Both the position numbers and the translations under genes were made by a program. The notes under the pieces are model-generated. The model saw only the letters and a program-made list of their open reading frames with translations, was not told where the DNA came from and did not search any database. From Clostridia bacterium (GTDB lineage: Bacteria > Bacillota > Clostridia > RGIG7378), in contig JAFYSJ010000037.1 of the NCBI GenBank assembly GCA_017559445.1, forward strand, positions 1 to 43,270: DNA of 43,270 bases, in the 5' to 3' direction. This document shows, piece after piece, positions 26,201-36,058 of the stretch (its first letter is position 1; each line of letters opens with the position of its first letter).

Positions 26201-26424
26201 TGGAAAAAATCATACAATTATTAACAGAACTTGAGAAGCGAAAAATATATTATCGTTTAAATAAAATAAGAGAAAGTATTTTAGTAGAGGTTGCGGTACC
26301 AGGTCAGAGATGGGAAATTGAGTTTTTTGGTGATGATCATATTGAAATAGAGAAATTTATAAGTGATGGAATAATATACGATCAAAACGAGATAGACCTT
26401 CTTTTTAGTCAATTCTCGGATTGA
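26197..26424 (+). CDS. Putative immunity protein for the RHS C-terminal toxin
   Basis: 75 residues, starting in a 4-base overlap (ATGA) with the RHS stop, so translation is coupled. The protein is acidic, with a core WEIEFFGDDHIEIEKF and an end IDLLFSQFSD. Small acidic proteins of this kind directly behind RHS tips act as cognate inhibitors in known systems. The assignment rests on position, size, charge and a family resemblance that I cannot verify. A second ATG at 26200 is equally possible. Confidence 0.7.
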   Translation: MMEKIIQLLTELEKRKIYYRLNKIRESILVEVAVPGQRWEIEFFGDDHIEIEKFISDGIIYDQNEIDLLFSQFSD

Positions 26425-26646
26425 ATTTGTGTTGAATTAAAAAATTATAATTGGGCTAATTACTCAAACTATAACGGAATTATTAAGAGCTTTGTAAAAC
26501 AAGCAACAAATTACATGCAGTTTATTGGTAGTACAATTAAAGGTCAATATATTAGTGGTGTAACTTTTTGCTTTAGTTCAAAGCCTCCGGATGAGATTAT
26601 TAATGCTCTTCAAAGTATAGGTGTTATAGTAAATTGGTTACATTGA
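26425..26646 (+). pseudogene. Displaced toxin-tip fragment with nuclease-like E-x-K motif
   Basis: The frame stays open for 73 codons from directly after the immunity stop to TGA 26644-26646, in the same frame, with no start codon in its first part. It reads ICVELKNYNWANY..., then FVKQATNYMQF, GVTFCFSSKPPDEI, and ends GVIVNWLH. The V-E-L-K-N-Y core matches the E-x-K half of PD-(D/E)xK restriction-endonuclease-like toxins (inference from motif). This is what remains of an older RHS tip, shifted downstream when the present tip and immunity gene were inserted. An immunity-like gene follows 8 bases later, as expected for an orphan toxin-immunity cassette. Confidence 0.65.
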
Positions 26647-26653
26647 GGATGTT

Positions 26654-27376
26654 ATGAGAAATATTAATAGAGCTCCAATAGTATCAGCAATAATTTGTTA
26701 TTATGATACGAGTTATGAGTACGAAACAGCTGTTAGAGTTTTAGCTATACTAAAAAAATATAATTTTTTCCCTCCGGAAAAAATTCATGCAGATCATCTA
26801 ACAAAGAATAAATATATCTATACTGATACTAGCACAGAGCAGATATTTGTTAATGCATATAGTGAGAAAAATGTTCTCGGACTAGATATGGCAAGCAATA
26901 ATGGAAACAACAATGTAGATTATTGGAGATTCTCTTGGAATTATACATTTTTAAAAAATAAAAAAAGTATTAATAGTATATTCGTTCCATGGAATGTCAT
27001 TACTTTAAGTTCAACATATAAAAGACTAACTAATACTAAAATGTATAACGACTATATTGCATGTGTAAAGGAACTTATAGTAGAACTTAACCCCTTCTTT
27101 GCCTCTGTTGAAGATGCAGAAAACACCGTAAGGTTAATGGGGAGAAGCAAGGATAAGCGAGTTAATCCTGAAAGAATACCCCATGTATCGTGGGGAAATT
27201 ATATTAATACTTCTATCTATAACTGTAAAGAAAAGGAGCCTTTTCTTAAAGCTAATTCTTATTTTAGTGAGATTATTGGTGACGGAATATGGTTTACATT
27301 AGGCCCTTCAATGATTGATATAAATTCGATAGAAGTAAATAAAAGAAGGAAAATTATTGAAAAGTATTTGATATAA
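26654..27376 (+). CDS. Orphan immunity-like protein
   Basis: 240 residues, no signal or membrane span, ribosome site GAGG at 26645-26648. The sequence has a Trp/Tyr-rich middle, HVSWGNYINTSIY, and an end with DGIWFTLGPSMID. It resembles the immunity family paired with restriction-endonuclease-fold toxins (Imm52-like), but I hold that only tentatively. Its place right after the orphan toxin tip fits an inhibitor kept after toxin replacement, which would protect against siblings carrying the older toxin. AT-rich codon use matches the RHS locus, not the purine operon. Confidence 0.55.
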   Translation: MRNINRAPIVSAIICYYDTSYEYETAVRVLAILKKYNFFPPEKIHADHLTKNKYIYTDTSTEQIFVNAYSEKNVLGLDMASNNGNNNVDYWRFSWNYTFLKNKKSINSIFVPWNVITLSSTYKRLTNTKMYNDYIACVKELIVELNPFFASVEDAENTVRLMGRSKDKRVNPERIPHVSWGNYINTSIYNCKEKEPFLKANSYFSEIIGDGIWFTLGPSMIDINSIEVNKRRKIIEKYLI

Positions 27377-27456
27377 GATAATTAATATAAAACACACTAT
27401 GGTGGATCGCGTCAAAAATGCAACACCCCTTGTGATACCATCAAAATATAGATAAT

Positions 27457-27487
27457 TAGGGTAGGATTTTGAATCTTACCCTATTTT
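27457..27487 (+). terminator. Terminator of the RHS/immunity locus
   Basis: TAGGGTAGGATT (27457-27468) and AATCTTACCCTA (27472-27483), 12-bp stem with one G-T pair, loop TTG, followed by four T. Confidence 0.7.
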
Positions 27488-27718
27488 GAAAGACAACATT
27501 GTTTGCTTTTGTAATGGGTTTGACATGTTTGTATGTATGTTCGTTTATGGCGGTGCTTTTTCAATCTCCCAATGAAAATACAAAAAGGAGCACATAAACC
27601 ATGGTATTTTTTGCTTAGAATTAACCTCAAGATACTACGACTTTGTTATGTTAGCTAAAAACTGTCGAAATGCACAAAAAGTAGAAGAAAAACCACACAA
27701 AACTATCGCTCTTTGGGT
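27488..27718. other. Unassigned AT-rich gap between the RHS locus and the purine operon
   Basis: No supported gene. Two short overlapping frames exist: ATG 27572 to a stop about 30 codons on, behind no ribosome site, and an open frame to 27722 without a start (ELTSRYYDFVMLAKNCRNAQ in its middle). They may be remains of a mobile element or of another toxin cassette. I recognise neither. Confidence 0.3.
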
Positions 27719-27748
27719 TTGACAAGCACATGTTATAAACGATAAAAT
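27719..27748 (+). promoter_or_regulatory. Promoter of the purine operon
   Basis: Consensus TTGACA at 27719-27724, 18-base spacer, TAAAAT at 27743-27748. The start near 27755 places the riboswitch at the mRNA 5' end. Confidence 0.7.
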
Positions 27749-27756
27749 TGTACCTG

Positions 27757-27877
27757 TTGGGCAATGTATTTTGCCCCCATATTGTAGGCAACTGACGTTT
27801 AGCGGATTAACCGCAGGGAGCCACTTATTGGAATTGTCGCGCGTCTGGGCAGCCTTACTTTTTGTAAGGCTGCCTTT
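27757..27877 (+). ncRNA. ZTP (pfl) riboswitch
   Basis: The leader shows the conserved parts of the ZMP/ZTP-sensing aptamer in order: GGCAACTGACG (27787-27797), a hairpin AGCGG...CCGCA, GGGAGCCAC (27816-27824), and the 3' end CGCGCGTCTGGGCAG (27838-27852). A 5' hairpin GGGCAA/TTGCCC (27759-27776) precedes it. The final GGGCA is shared with the first arm of the terminator at 27848, giving a ligand-dependent choice. ZTP riboswitches typically switch on purine and folate genes when ZMP/ZTP builds up from lack of 10-formyl-tetrahydrofolate, and purE is directly downstream. Assignment from memory of the consensus, not a covariance search. Confidence 0.8.
27848..27877 (+). terminator. Terminator of the ZTP riboswitch
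   Basis: GGCAGCCTTAC (27848-27858), loop TTTTT, GTAAGGCTGCC (27864-27874), a perfect 11-bp stem followed by TTTAATTATATT. Its left arm overlaps the aptamer 3' end. Confidence 0.85.
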
Positions 27878-27905
27878 AATTATATTATAACGGCGAGAGG
27901 TATTT

Positions 27906-28400
27906 ATGAGGATGGTTGGTATTGTTATGGGTAGTGCCAGTGACTTGCCCGTAGTGGATAAGGCAACGGCAACACTTGATAGTCTTGGAGTACCTTACGA
28001 GGTGCATGTTTACTCTGCCCATCGTACACCTGAGCAGGCTAGACAATTTGCATTGGCTGCTAGAGACAGAGGCTTTGGCGCAATTATCGCAGTAGCTGGT
28101 ATGGCTGCTCATTTGGCAGGCGCAATTGCTGCTAATACAACTTTGCCAGTAATCGGCATTCCATGTAAGTCTACTAACTTGGACGGCATGGACGCCCTCC
28201 TTTCTACAGTAATGATGCCATCAGGAATTCCAGTAGCTACTGTGGCTATTGACGGCGGTAAGAATGCCGCACTCCTTGCTGCGCAAATTTTGGCGGTAGA
28301 GGATTCAGAGTTGGCTAAGAAACTTGATGACTTGAGATGTTCCGAGGCTGCGAAGGCATTGGAGTCAGATCGTCAGGTTTTCGAAAAGTACAAGAAATAA
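27906..28400 (+). CDS. purE: 5-(carboxyamino)imidazole ribonucleotide mutase
   Basis: 164 residues, class I PurE, which converts N5-CAIR to CAIR in purine synthesis. The N-terminal [20 protein letters not shown] and YSAHRTPEQ, plus [15 protein letters not shown] and GIPCKS, are family signatures. First gene of the operon behind the ZTP riboswitch; ribosome site GAGAGG. PurK, which normally makes its substrate, is not encoded in this window. Confidence 0.97.
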   Translation: MRMVGIVMGSASDLPVVDKATATLDSLGVPYEVHVYSAHRTPEQARQFALAARDRGFGAIIAVAGMAAHLAGAIAANTTLPVIGIPCKSTNLDGMDALLSTVMMPSGIPVATVAIDGGKNAALLAAQILAVEDSELAKKLDDLRCSEAAKALESDRQVFEKYKK

Positions 28401-28405
28401 TATTA

Positions 28406-28428
28406 GGCTGCTTTGTGCAGCCTTTTTT
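28406..28428 (+). terminator. Intra-operon terminator between purE and purF
   Basis: GGCTGC (28406-28411), loop TTTGT, GCAGCC (28417-28422), six T. Probably a partial terminator that sets a purE:purF ratio. Confidence 0.7.
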
Positions 28429-28513
28429 GATTTAATTCAGGAGATTTTTGAATAAAAAACCTCTGAAAGATAGAAAATCAATCAAACAAAAATTGTTTTT
28501 GGAGATAAGAGCT

Positions 28514-29959
28514 ATGTCAGGATTACACGAAGAATGTGGTGTATTTGGTATTTATTCCACAGCCAAAACTGATATTACTGGACCTATGTTCTATGGCTTG
28601 CACGCATTGCAACATAGAGGCCAGGAAGGTTGTGGTATGGTAGTTGCAGACGACGGAATCTTCCGCGACTACAAGGATTTGGGACTTATTAACGAGGTTT
28701 TCACTCCTAGAGTTATGGTTAAGCTTGGCCAGGGTAACATGGGTGTTGGCCACGTAAGATATGGTACATCTGCTACTAACAGCAGAGCTAACTGTCAGCC
28801 AATCGTTGTTAAGCACAGCAAGGGTAGCTTGGCAGTTGCATATAACGGCAACGTTGTTAACGCAGCTCAGTTGAGAGACGAGCTTGAGGCAGAGGGAGCT
28901 ATCTTCCACACAACTAGCGATACAGAGATTATGTCTTGCATCATCGCTAAGGAGAGACTTACATCTGCATCCATTGAGGAGGCAGTAGCTAAGGCAGTTT
29001 ACAGACTTGAGGGTGCCTTCGCAACAGTTGTTATGTCCCCCAGAAAGCTTATTGCTTTGAGAGACCCCAATGGACTTCGTCCTTTGTGCTATGGTCAGAA
29101 GGATTCTGGCGAGTATGTTGTAGCCTCTGAGACATGTGCTTTGGATGCAGTAGGCGCTAAGTTCATCCGTGACTTGGAGCCAGGTGAGATCGTAGTATTC
29201 TCCAAGGATGGCGTTAAGAGCAACAAGGAGCACTGCGGTAAGCCTTCTTCACTTTGTATTTTCGAGTACATTTATTTCTCTAGACCAGACTCTGTTGTAG
29301 ATGGTTGCTCAGTACATGAGGCAAGAGTTAGAGCTGGTGCTTTCTTGGCACTTCGCAATCCTGTTCAGGCAGACGTAGTTATCGGTGTTCCAGATTCTGG
29401 TATCGACGCAGCTATCGGTTTTGCTAGACAGAGCGGCATCCCATATGCAATCGGCCTTATTAAGAACAAGTACATCGGCAGAACATTCATTGCTCCAGAG
29501 CAGAAGACACGTGAGGACAAGGTTAGACTTAAGCTCAACGCAGTTAAGCATGTTGTAAACGGCAAGAGAGTTGTTTTGGTAGATGACTCCATCGTAAGAG
29601 GTACAACATCTGCAGTTTTGGTTAAGCTCTTGAGAGATGCTGGTGCAAAGGAAGTTCACATGATTATTTCCGCACCACCATTCATCGGTTGCTGCTACTA
29701 CGGTACAGACGTTGACAACGAGGAGAGCCTCATTGCTAACAGATGCAGCATCGAGGAGATGAAGGACATCATCGGTGTTGACAGCTTGGGATTCTTGGAG
29801 CTTAGCGATTTGGCTCAGATCCCCAACACAACTAAGAAGTGCAATTACTGTATGGGTTGCTTCACAAAGCAGTATCCAACAGCAATTCCTGAAGATAAGA
29901 ACAATATCAAGTATACAAACAAGTACGAACAGAAAATTTCCGAAAAGGAGAACAACTAA
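28514..29959 (+). CDS. purF: Amidophosphoribosyltransferase
   Basis: First committed step of purine synthesis: PRPP plus glutamine to phosphoribosylamine. I start at ATG 28514 (GGAG at 28501), giving 481 residues and the sequence [15 protein letters not shown]; the catalytic Cys8 then follows a short propeptide, as in Bacillus PurF. The upstream TTG 28448 with AGGAG at 28439 would add 22 basic residues not typical of the family. The glutaminase domain (RGQEG missing one residue as RGQEGCG, VRYGTSA) is followed by the phosphoribosyltransferase domain with [13 protein letters not shown]. The C-terminal CNYCMGC and CCYYG supply the structural iron-sulfur cysteines of the oxygen-sensitive class. 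Confidence 0.96.
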   Translation: MSGLHEECGVFGIYSTAKTDITGPMFYGLHALQHRGQEGCGMVVADDGIFRDYKDLGLINEVFTPRVMVKLGQGNMGVGHVRYGTSATNSRANCQPIVVKHSKGSLAVAYNGNVVNAAQLRDELEAEGAIFHTTSDTEIMSCIIAKERLTSASIEEAVAKAVYRLEGAFATVVMSPRKLIALRDPNGLRPLCYGQKDSGEYVVASETCALDAVGAKFIRDLEPGEIVVFSKDGVKSNKEHCGKPSSLCIFEYIYFSRPDSVVDGCSVHEARVRAGAFLALRNPVQADVVIGVPDSGIDAAIGFARQSGIPYAIGLIKNKYIGRTFIAPEQKTREDKVRLKLNAVKHVVNGKRVVLVDDSIVRGTTSAVLVKLLRDAGAKEVHMIISAPPFIGCCYYGTDVDNEESLIANRCSIEEMKDIIGVDSLGFLELSDLAQIPNTTKKCNYCMGCFTKQYPTAIPEDKNNIKYTNKYEQKISEKENN

Positions 29960-30990
29960 TGGAAAACAGTTACAGCGAAAGTTATAAGGCAGCCGGCGTT
30001 GATATTACAGCTGGTTACAAGGCAGTTGAGTTGATGAAGAAGCACATTGCTCGCACAATTTCTGGCGATGTTATCGGTGGATTTGGCGGAGCATTGGAGC
30101 TTGATATGACAGGACTTACAAGACCTGTTCTCGTAAGTGGTACAGATGGCGTAGGTACTAAGCTTAAGCTTGCTTTCCTCTTGGACAAGCACGATACAGT
30201 TGGTATTGACTGCGTAGCTATGTGCGTTAACGACGTTCTTTGCGTAGGTGCTAAGCCATTGTTGTTCCTTGACTACATTGCATGTGGCAAGAACTACCCT
30301 GAGAAGATTGCTGACATCGTTAAGGGTGTAGCAGAGGGCTGTGTTCAGTCTGGTTGCGCACTTATTGGTGGTGAGACAGCAGAGATGCCTGGCTTCTACC
30401 CAATCGACGAGTACGATTTGGCTGGTTTTACAGTTGGCGTAGTTGACAAGGATAAGATGATCAAGAACGACACTATGGTTCCTGGAGACGTTATTATTGC
30501 ACTTCCTTCTTCTGGTGTGCATTCCAACGGTTTCTCCTTGGTACGTAAGGTGTTCGATGTAGAGAATATTGACCTTCGCGCTCCAGTTGAGGAACTTGGC
30601 GGTAAGGGTCTTGGCGAGGCACTTTTGGAGCCCACTAAGATTTATGTAAAGCCAATGCTTAAGCTCTTTGAGCAGGTTCAGGTTAAGGGCGTTTCCCACA
30701 TTACAGGTGGTGGCTTCTACGAGAATATTCCAAGAAGCATTCCTAAGGGCCTTGGCGCAAAGATTAACAAGAGCGATGTTAAGGTTCTTCCTCTCTTTGA
30801 TCTTATTGCTAAGACAGGCAACATTCCTGAGAGAGAAATGTACAACACATTCAACATGGGCGTTGGCATGGTAGTTGTAGTTGCTAAGGAAGATGCAGAC
30901 AAGGCAGTTGAGGTTCTCAAGGCAGCTGGTGAGGACGCATACATCCTCGGCACAATCATTGAGTCTCAGGACGGAGTAACATTATGCTAA
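29959..30990 (+). CDS. purM: Phosphoribosylformylglycinamidine cyclo-ligase (AIR synthetase)
   Basis: 343 residues. Converts FGAM to AIR with ATP. Signatures: [16 protein letters not shown], the glycine-rich [43 protein letters not shown] and [16 protein letters not shown]. The start codon overlaps the purF stop (TAATG) and the end overlaps purN by 7 bases, so the three genes are tightly coupled. Confidence 0.98.
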   Translation: MENSYSESYKAAGVDITAGYKAVELMKKHIARTISGDVIGGFGGALELDMTGLTRPVLVSGTDGVGTKLKLAFLLDKHDTVGIDCVAMCVNDVLCVGAKPLLFLDYIACGKNYPEKIADIVKGVAEGCVQSGCALIGGETAEMPGFYPIDEYDLAGFTVGVVDKDKMIKNDTMVPGDVIIALPSSGVHSNGFSLVRKVFDVENIDLRAPVEELGGKGLGEALLEPTKIYVKPMLKLFEQVQVKGVSHITGGGFYENIPRSIPKGLGAKINKSDVKVLPLFDLIAKTGNIPEREMYNTFNMGVGMVVVVAKEDADKAVEVLKAAGEDAYILGTIIESQDGVTLC

Positions 30991-31592
30991 GACAGGCAAG
31001 GATTGCAGTACTAGTATCTGGCGGAGGTACAAACCTTCAGGCAATTATTGATGCACAGCAGTCCGGCATTATCCAAAACGGAAAAGTTGAGCTGGTTATT
31101 GCAGACAAGGCAGAGGCATACGCACTTACAAGAGCAGCCAATGCAGGCATTGACACAGCAGTATTAGTTAAGAAGCAGATGAGTCAGGCAGACTTTGAGG
31201 CAGGTATCGTAAAACTCCTTGATGAGTACAAGATTGATCTCATCGTCCTTGCAGGATTCATGTGCATCCTTAGCGGAGACTTCACAGATAAGTATCCCGA
31301 GAGAATCATTAACGTACACCCTGCTTTGATTCCATCCTTCTGTGGCAAGGGCTATTATGGCCTTAGAGTCCACGAAGCAGCATTGGAATACGGCGTAAAG
31401 GTAACTGGAGCTACAGTGCACTTTGTAAACAGCATTCCAGATGGAGGCAGAATTATCTCCCAAAAGGCTGTGTACATTGAGGACGGAGATACACCAGAAA
31501 TCCTGCAGCGCAGGGTTATGGAACAGGCTGAATGGATTATCCTTCCAGAAGCCATCGAAAAAGTTTCTAAGAACATTATCGCAGGAGAGTAA
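30984..31592 (+). CDS. purN: Phosphoribosylglycinamide formyltransferase
   Basis: 202 residues. Transfers the formyl group from 10-formyl-tetrahydrofolate to GAR. The N-terminal [27 protein letters not shown] with the catalytic Asn and His, and the Asp in [10 protein letters not shown] are all present. It overlaps the purM end and is followed two bases later by the IMP cyclohydrolase. Confidence 0.97.
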   Translation: MLRQARIAVLVSGGGTNLQAIIDAQQSGIIQNGKVELVIADKAEAYALTRAANAGIDTAVLVKKQMSQADFEAGIVKLLDEYKIDLIVLAGFMCILSGDFTDKYPERIINVHPALIPSFCGKGYYGLRVHEAALEYGVKVTGATVHFVNSIPDGGRIISQKAVYIEDGDTPEILQRRVMEQAEWIILPEAIEKVSKNIIAGE

Positions 31593-31594
31593 TT

Positions 31595-32311
31595 ATGAGC
31601 ATTTACAATGTAGATAATCTGGGCACTAAGCTGGCAAACAGCGCATATCCCGGAAGAGGTATTGTGGTAGGTAAGAGCCCTAATGGCAAGAGTGCAGTTT
31701 TTGCATATTTCATCATGGGCCGCAGTGCAAATAGCAGAAATCGTATTTTCACTGAGACAGAGGATGGCATCAGAACAGAGCCTTATGACGCATCTAAGGT
31801 AGAGGATCCAAGCCTCATTATCTATGCTCCAGTTAGACATATTGGTAAGTCCATCGTTGTTACAAACGGTGATCAGACAGATACAGTTGTTGAGCATATG
31901 GCAAAGGGTGAGTCCTTTGTTAACGCACTTAGAACTCGTTGCTTTGAGCCAGATGGTCCAAACTGGACACCTAGAATCAGCGCAATTCTTAACTTTGCAA
32001 ATGGTTTTGACTACGAAATGAGCATTCTTAAGAGTGCAGATGCAGAGGGTACAGCATGCAACAGATATTTGTACAGCTATGAGCCTCTTGCAGGCGTAGG
32101 CCATTTCATCCACACATACGGCGAGGATGGCAACCCATTGCCAACATTCACAGGAGAGCCTGAGAGAGTAGCTACATGTGATGATATCGATTGCTTTACA
32201 GACATGATCTGGAACAACCTTAACGCAGATAACAAGATTTCCCTTTACGTTACATACGTTGACTTGGAGACAGGCGCTGAGACTCACAGATTGATTAACA
32301 AATATAACTAA
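31595..32311 (+). CDS. purO: IMP cyclohydrolase, PurO-like
   Basis: 238 residues, last step of IMP synthesis: ring closure of FAICAR. It has the family's N-terminal YPGRGIVVGKSPNGK and IMGRSANSRNRIF, and does not resemble the MGS-like cyclohydrolase domain of PurH. It thus stands as a separate enzyme of the PurO type, first known from archaea and found in some Clostridia. Its neighbour is the stand-alone AICAR transformylase, so the two genes together do the work of a fused PurH. Two bases separate it from purN. Confidence 0.88.
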   Translation: MSIYNVDNLGTKLANSAYPGRGIVVGKSPNGKSAVFAYFIMGRSANSRNRIFTETEDGIRTEPYDASKVEDPSLIIYAPVRHIGKSIVVTNGDQTDTVVEHMAKGESFVNALRTRCFEPDGPNWTPRISAILNFANGFDYEMSILKSADAEGTACNRYLYSYEPLAGVGHFIHTYGEDGNPLPTFTGEPERVATCDDIDCFTDMIWNNLNADNKISLYVTYVDLETGAETHRLINKYN

Positions 32312-32321
32312 GAGGTATACC

Positions 32322-33506
32322 ATGAAGGAATTTGAACTTAAATATGGATGTAACCCCAACCAGAAGCCTGCTAAGATTTACATGAGAGATGGTTCTGATT
32401 TGCCAATCGAGATCCTTGGTGGCAGACCTGGATACATTAACTTCTTGGATGCATTTAACAGCTGGCAGCTTGTTAAGGAAGTAGCAGAAGCTACAGGTAT
32501 GGTAGCAGCAGCTTCTTTTAAGCACGTTAGTCCCACAGCAGCTGCTGTAGGTAAGGTTCTTAGCCCAGAGCTTAAGAAGTCTTGCTTCGTAGATGATATT
32601 GAGGGCTTGGATGATTCTCCAATTGCTTGTGCATATGCAAGAGCTAGAGGTACAGACAGAATGAGCTCCTTTGGTGACTGGATTGCTCTTTCTCACACAT
32701 GTGACCTTACATGTGCAAAGATTATTGCTAGAGAGGTTTCCGACGGCGTTATCGCTCCTGATTACACAGAGGAGGCACTTGAGCTCCTTAAGAACAAGCG
32801 TAAGGGTACTTATAACGTAGTAAAGATTGATCCTAATTACGTTCCCGAAGAGCAGGAGACTAAGCAGGTATTTGGTATTACCTTTGAGCAGGGTCGCAAT
32901 AACATTAAGATTACTAAGGACATGCTTTCTCAGGTTGTTACAGCTAACAAGGACATTCCAGAGGACAAGGCAATCGACCTTATTATCTCTTTGATCACAC
33001 TTAAGTACACACAGTCTAACTCCGTATGCTTTGCATATGACGGACAGGCAATCGGTGTAGGTGCTGGTCAGCAGAGCCGTATTCACTGCACAAGATTGGC
33101 AGGCCAGAAGGCAGACCTTTGGTTCCTTAGACAGGCTCCTCAGGTATTGGGACTTCAGTTTGCTCCTACAGTTGGTCGTCCTGACAAGAACAACATCATC
33201 GATATTTACCTCTCTGACGATGCAGAGGATGTTATTGGAGATGATGTATGGCAGCAGTTCTTTGCAGTACGTCCAGAGCCATTCACAAGAGAGCAGAAGA
33301 AGGCATACCTTGCTACTATCTCTGGCGTTTCCGTTGGTTCCGACGCATTCTTCCCATTTGGTGATAACATTCAGAGAGCAGCAAAGAGCGGCGTAACATA
33401 TGTTGCACAGCCTGGCGGTTCCGTAAGAGATGACCTGGTTATTGCAGAGGCAGACAAGTACGGTATGGCAATGTGCTTCACAGGAACAAGATTGTTCCAC
33501 CACTAA
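32322..33506 (+). CDS. purH: AICAR transformylase, stand-alone domain of PurH
   Basis: 394 residues matching only the transformylase part of PurH. The start LKYGCNPNQKPAKIYM matches the PurH region just after the cyclohydrolase domain. The catalytic lysine-histidine pair is seen in AAASFKHVSPTAAAVG, and GQQSRIHCTRLAGQKA and DAFFPFGDNI are conserved. It formylates AICAR (ZMP) using 10-formyl-tetrahydrofolate. ZMP is what the operon's riboswitch senses. No cyclohydrolase domain is fused or lost by frameshift: the upstream region encodes PurO. Sits 10 bases after purO with GAGGT as ribosome site. Confidence 0.95.
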   Translation: MKEFELKYGCNPNQKPAKIYMRDGSDLPIEILGGRPGYINFLDAFNSWQLVKEVAEATGMVAAASFKHVSPTAAAVGKVLSPELKKSCFVDDIEGLDDSPIACAYARARGTDRMSSFGDWIALSHTCDLTCAKIIAREVSDGVIAPDYTEEALELLKNKRKGTYNVVKIDPNYVPEEQETKQVFGITFEQGRNNIKITKDMLSQVVTANKDIPEDKAIDLIISLITLKYTQSNSVCFAYDGQAIGVGAGQQSRIHCTRLAGQKADLWFLRQAPQVLGLQFAPTVGRPDKNNIIDIYLSDDAEDVIGDDVWQQFFAVRPEPFTREQKKAYLATISGVSVGSDAFFPFGDNIQRAAKSGVTYVAQPGGSVRDDLVIAEADKYGMAMCFTGTRLFHH

Positions 33507-33527
33507 TTTTAAAAGGAGATTACAACT

Positions 33528-34763
33528 ATGTTTTTTGATAAATTGTCACAGATTGATGCAGAAGTATATGCTTCTATGGAGAGAGAGCTTCGTAGACAGC
33601 AGCACAACATCGAGCTTATCGCTTCTGAGAATATTGTTTCTGAGGGCGTTTTGCTCGCAGCAGGTTCCGTTCTTACTAACAAGTATGCTGAGGGTTTCCC
33701 AGCACGTCGTTACTATGGCGGATGTATGTATGTTGACGAGGTAGAGGAAATCGCAATCAACAGAGCTAAGGAGCTCTTTGGTGCAGAGTACGCAAACGTA
33801 CAGCCTCACTCTGGTGCTAACGCTAACTTGGCAGCTTTCTGCGCACTTATGCAGCCTGGTGACACAGTTTTGGGCATGAGCCTTGCATGTGGCGGTCACC
33901 TTTCCCATGGTACAAAGATTAATATTTCTGGTAAGCACTTCAACGCTGTTCAGTATGGTGTAAACGAAGAGGGCCTTATTGATTACGATAACGTAAGAGC
34001 AATGGCTCACGAGCACAAGCCAAAGGTTATCCTTGCAGGTGCTAGTGCATACCCAAGATTCATCGATTTCGCTAAGTTCCGTGAGATCGCTGATGAGGTT
34101 GGCGCTTACCTTATGGTAGACATGGCTCACATTGCAGGTTTGGTAGCAGCAGGTGTTCACCCATCTCCAGTACCATACGCAGACGTTGTTACAACAACTA
34201 CTCACAAGACACTTAGAGGACCTAGAGGCGGTTTGATCCTTTGCAAGGAGGAACTTGGCAAGGCAGTTGACAAGGCTATCTTCCCAGGCACACAGGGTGG
34301 ACCTCTCATGCACATCATCGCAGCTAAGGCAGTTGCATTGGGCGAGGCTCTTACACCTGAGTACAAGGAGTATCAGGCACAGGTTGTTAAGAATGCAGCA
34401 GCTCTTGCAGATGAGATGAAGAAGCAGGGCTTCAACCTTGTTTCCGGTGGTACAGATAATCACCTTATGTTGGTTGATCTTAGAGAAATGGGTATCTATG
34501 GCAAGGAGCTTGAGACAAGACTTGACGAGGTACACATTACAGCTAACAAGAACGCTGTTCCTGGTGATCCAGCAAAGCCAACACTTACAAGCGGTATCAG
34601 AATTGGTACACCTGCAGTTACAACAAGAGGCTTCAAGGAAGCTGAGATGGCTAAGATTGCAAAGTGGATCCGCGATACAGCACTTGACTTCGAGGCTACT
34701 AAGGATAAGACAACAGCAGAAGTTATTGCCCTTTGCGAGGAGCACCCAATTTATAACTACTAA
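33528..34763 (+). CDS. glyA: Serine hydroxymethyltransferase
   Basis: 411 residues, PLP enzyme making glycine and 5,10-methylene-tetrahydrofolate from serine. N-terminal [13 protein letters not shown], the PLP lysine in [15 protein letters not shown] (about residue 227), and [11 protein letters not shown] are diagnostic. Its place inside the purine operon makes sense: glycine is the substrate of PurD and the one-carbon unit feeds both PurN and AICAR transformylase. AAGGAG ribosome site. Confidence 0.98.
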   Translation: MFFDKLSQIDAEVYASMERELRRQQHNIELIASENIVSEGVLLAAGSVLTNKYAEGFPARRYYGGCMYVDEVEEIAINRAKELFGAEYANVQPHSGANANLAAFCALMQPGDTVLGMSLACGGHLSHGTKINISGKHFNAVQYGVNEEGLIDYDNVRAMAHEHKPKVILAGASAYPRFIDFAKFREIADEVGAYLMVDMAHIAGLVAAGVHPSPVPYADVVTTTTHKTLRGPRGGLILCKEELGKAVDKAIFPGTQGGPLMHIIAAKAVALGEALTPEYKEYQAQVVKNAAALADEMKKQGFNLVSGGTDNHLMLVDLREMGIYGKELETRLDEVHITANKNAVPGDPAKPTLTSGIRIGTPAVTTRGFKEAEMAKIAKWIRDTALDFEATKDKTTAEVIALCEEHPIYNY

Positions 34764-34785
34764 GATATAAAATCTGGAGGATTCA

Positions 34786-36057
34786 ATGAACATTTTGGTT
34801 GTTGGCGGAGGAGGAAGAGAGCACGCCATAATTAAAAAGCTCAAAGAGAACAAGACAATCGACACCATCTATGCACTTCCCGGTAACGGTGGAATCGCTC
34901 AAGATGCAACATGCGTAAACATTGGCGCTAAGGATTTGGATGCCATTGTGGAGTTTGCTAAGACAAATGACATTGCTTACGCAGTAGTTGCACCAGATGA
35001 TCCATTGGTATTGGGCTGTGTAGATAGACTTAACGAGATTGGCATTCCTTGCTTTGGCCCAGATGCTAAGGCAGCTATTATCGAGGGATCCAAGGCTTTT
35101 TCTAAGGATTTGATGCGCAAGTACAATATCCCTACAGCAGAGTATCAGGTATTCACAGACTGTGCAGAGGCACTTAAGTATGTGGAGACATGCAATATTC
35201 CAGTTGTAGTTAAGGCTGACGGTTTGGCACTTGGTAAGGGCGTTATTATTGCCATGACTCGTCAGGAGGCAGCAGAGGCTGTTAAGTCCATGATGGAGGG
35301 CCATGTATTTGGCCACAGCGGTGACTCCGTTGTTATCGAGGAGTTCTTGGAGGGACCTGAAATTTCCGTTTTGTCTTTCACAGACGGAGAGACAGTAGTT
35401 CCTATGATCTCTTCCATGGACCACAAGAGAGCATTGGATAACGACCAGGGTAAAAATACAGGCGGTATGGGAACAATTGCTCCCAACCCTTACTACACAG
35501 ATGCAGTTGCAGAGCGCTGCATGAACGAAATCTTCGTTCCAACTATCCGTGCCATGAAGGCAGAGGGTAGACCATTTAAGGGATGCCTTTATTTTGGACT
35601 TATGTTGACTAAGCAGGGACCAAAGGTTATTGAGTACAACTGCAGATTTGGCGATCCAGAGACACAGGTTGTATTGCCACTTATGGAGTCTGACCTTTTG
35701 ACAGTTATGCAGGCCACAACAAATGGCACACTTAAGGATACTGAGGTTAAGTTCTCCAATGGTGCAGCATGTTGCGTAATCATGGCCTCTAATGGATATC
35801 CTGAGAGCTATGATAAGGGCTTTGAAATCAAGGCAGACGCAGACTTTGATGCATGTATGTACGTTGCAGGTGCTAAGCTTGAAGATGGCAAGCTTCTGAC
35901 AAACGGCGGTAGAGTACTTGGTATCACAGCAACTGGCGATAACTTAAATCAGGCAATTGATAAGGCATATGTTGCCGTTAACAAGGTTCATTTTGACAAC
36001 GCATTCTACAGAAAGGACATAGGACAGAGAGCCCTTAAGGCATTGTCCGAGAACTAA
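34786..36057 (+). CDS. purD: Phosphoribosylamine-glycine ligase (GAR synthetase)
   Basis: 423 residues, ATP-grasp ligase joining phosphoribosylamine and glycine. N-terminal MNILVVGGGGREHAI, VVKADGLALGKGVIIA for ATP binding, and GGMGTIAPNPYY plus YNCRFGDPETQVVLP are signatures. GGAGG ribosome site. Only one base separates its stop from the purL start. Confidence 0.98.
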   Translation: MNILVVGGGGREHAIIKKLKENKTIDTIYALPGNGGIAQDATCVNIGAKDLDAIVEFAKTNDIAYAVVAPDDPLVLGCVDRLNEIGIPCFGPDAKAAIIEGSKAFSKDLMRKYNIPTAEYQVFTDCAEALKYVETCNIPVVVKADGLALGKGVIIAMTRQEAAEAVKSMMEGHVFGHSGDSVVIEEFLEGPEISVLSFTDGETVVPMISSMDHKRALDNDQGKNTGGMGTIAPNPYYTDAVAERCMNEIFVPTIRAMKAEGRPFKGCLYFGLMLTKQGPKVIEYNCRFGDPETQVVLPLMESDLLTVMQATTNGTLKDTEVKFSNGAACCVIMASNGYPESYDKGFEIKADADFDACMYVAGAKLEDGKLLTNGGRVLGITATGDNLNQAIDKAYVAVNKVHFDNAFYRKDIGQRALKALSEN

Positions 36058-36058
36058 T

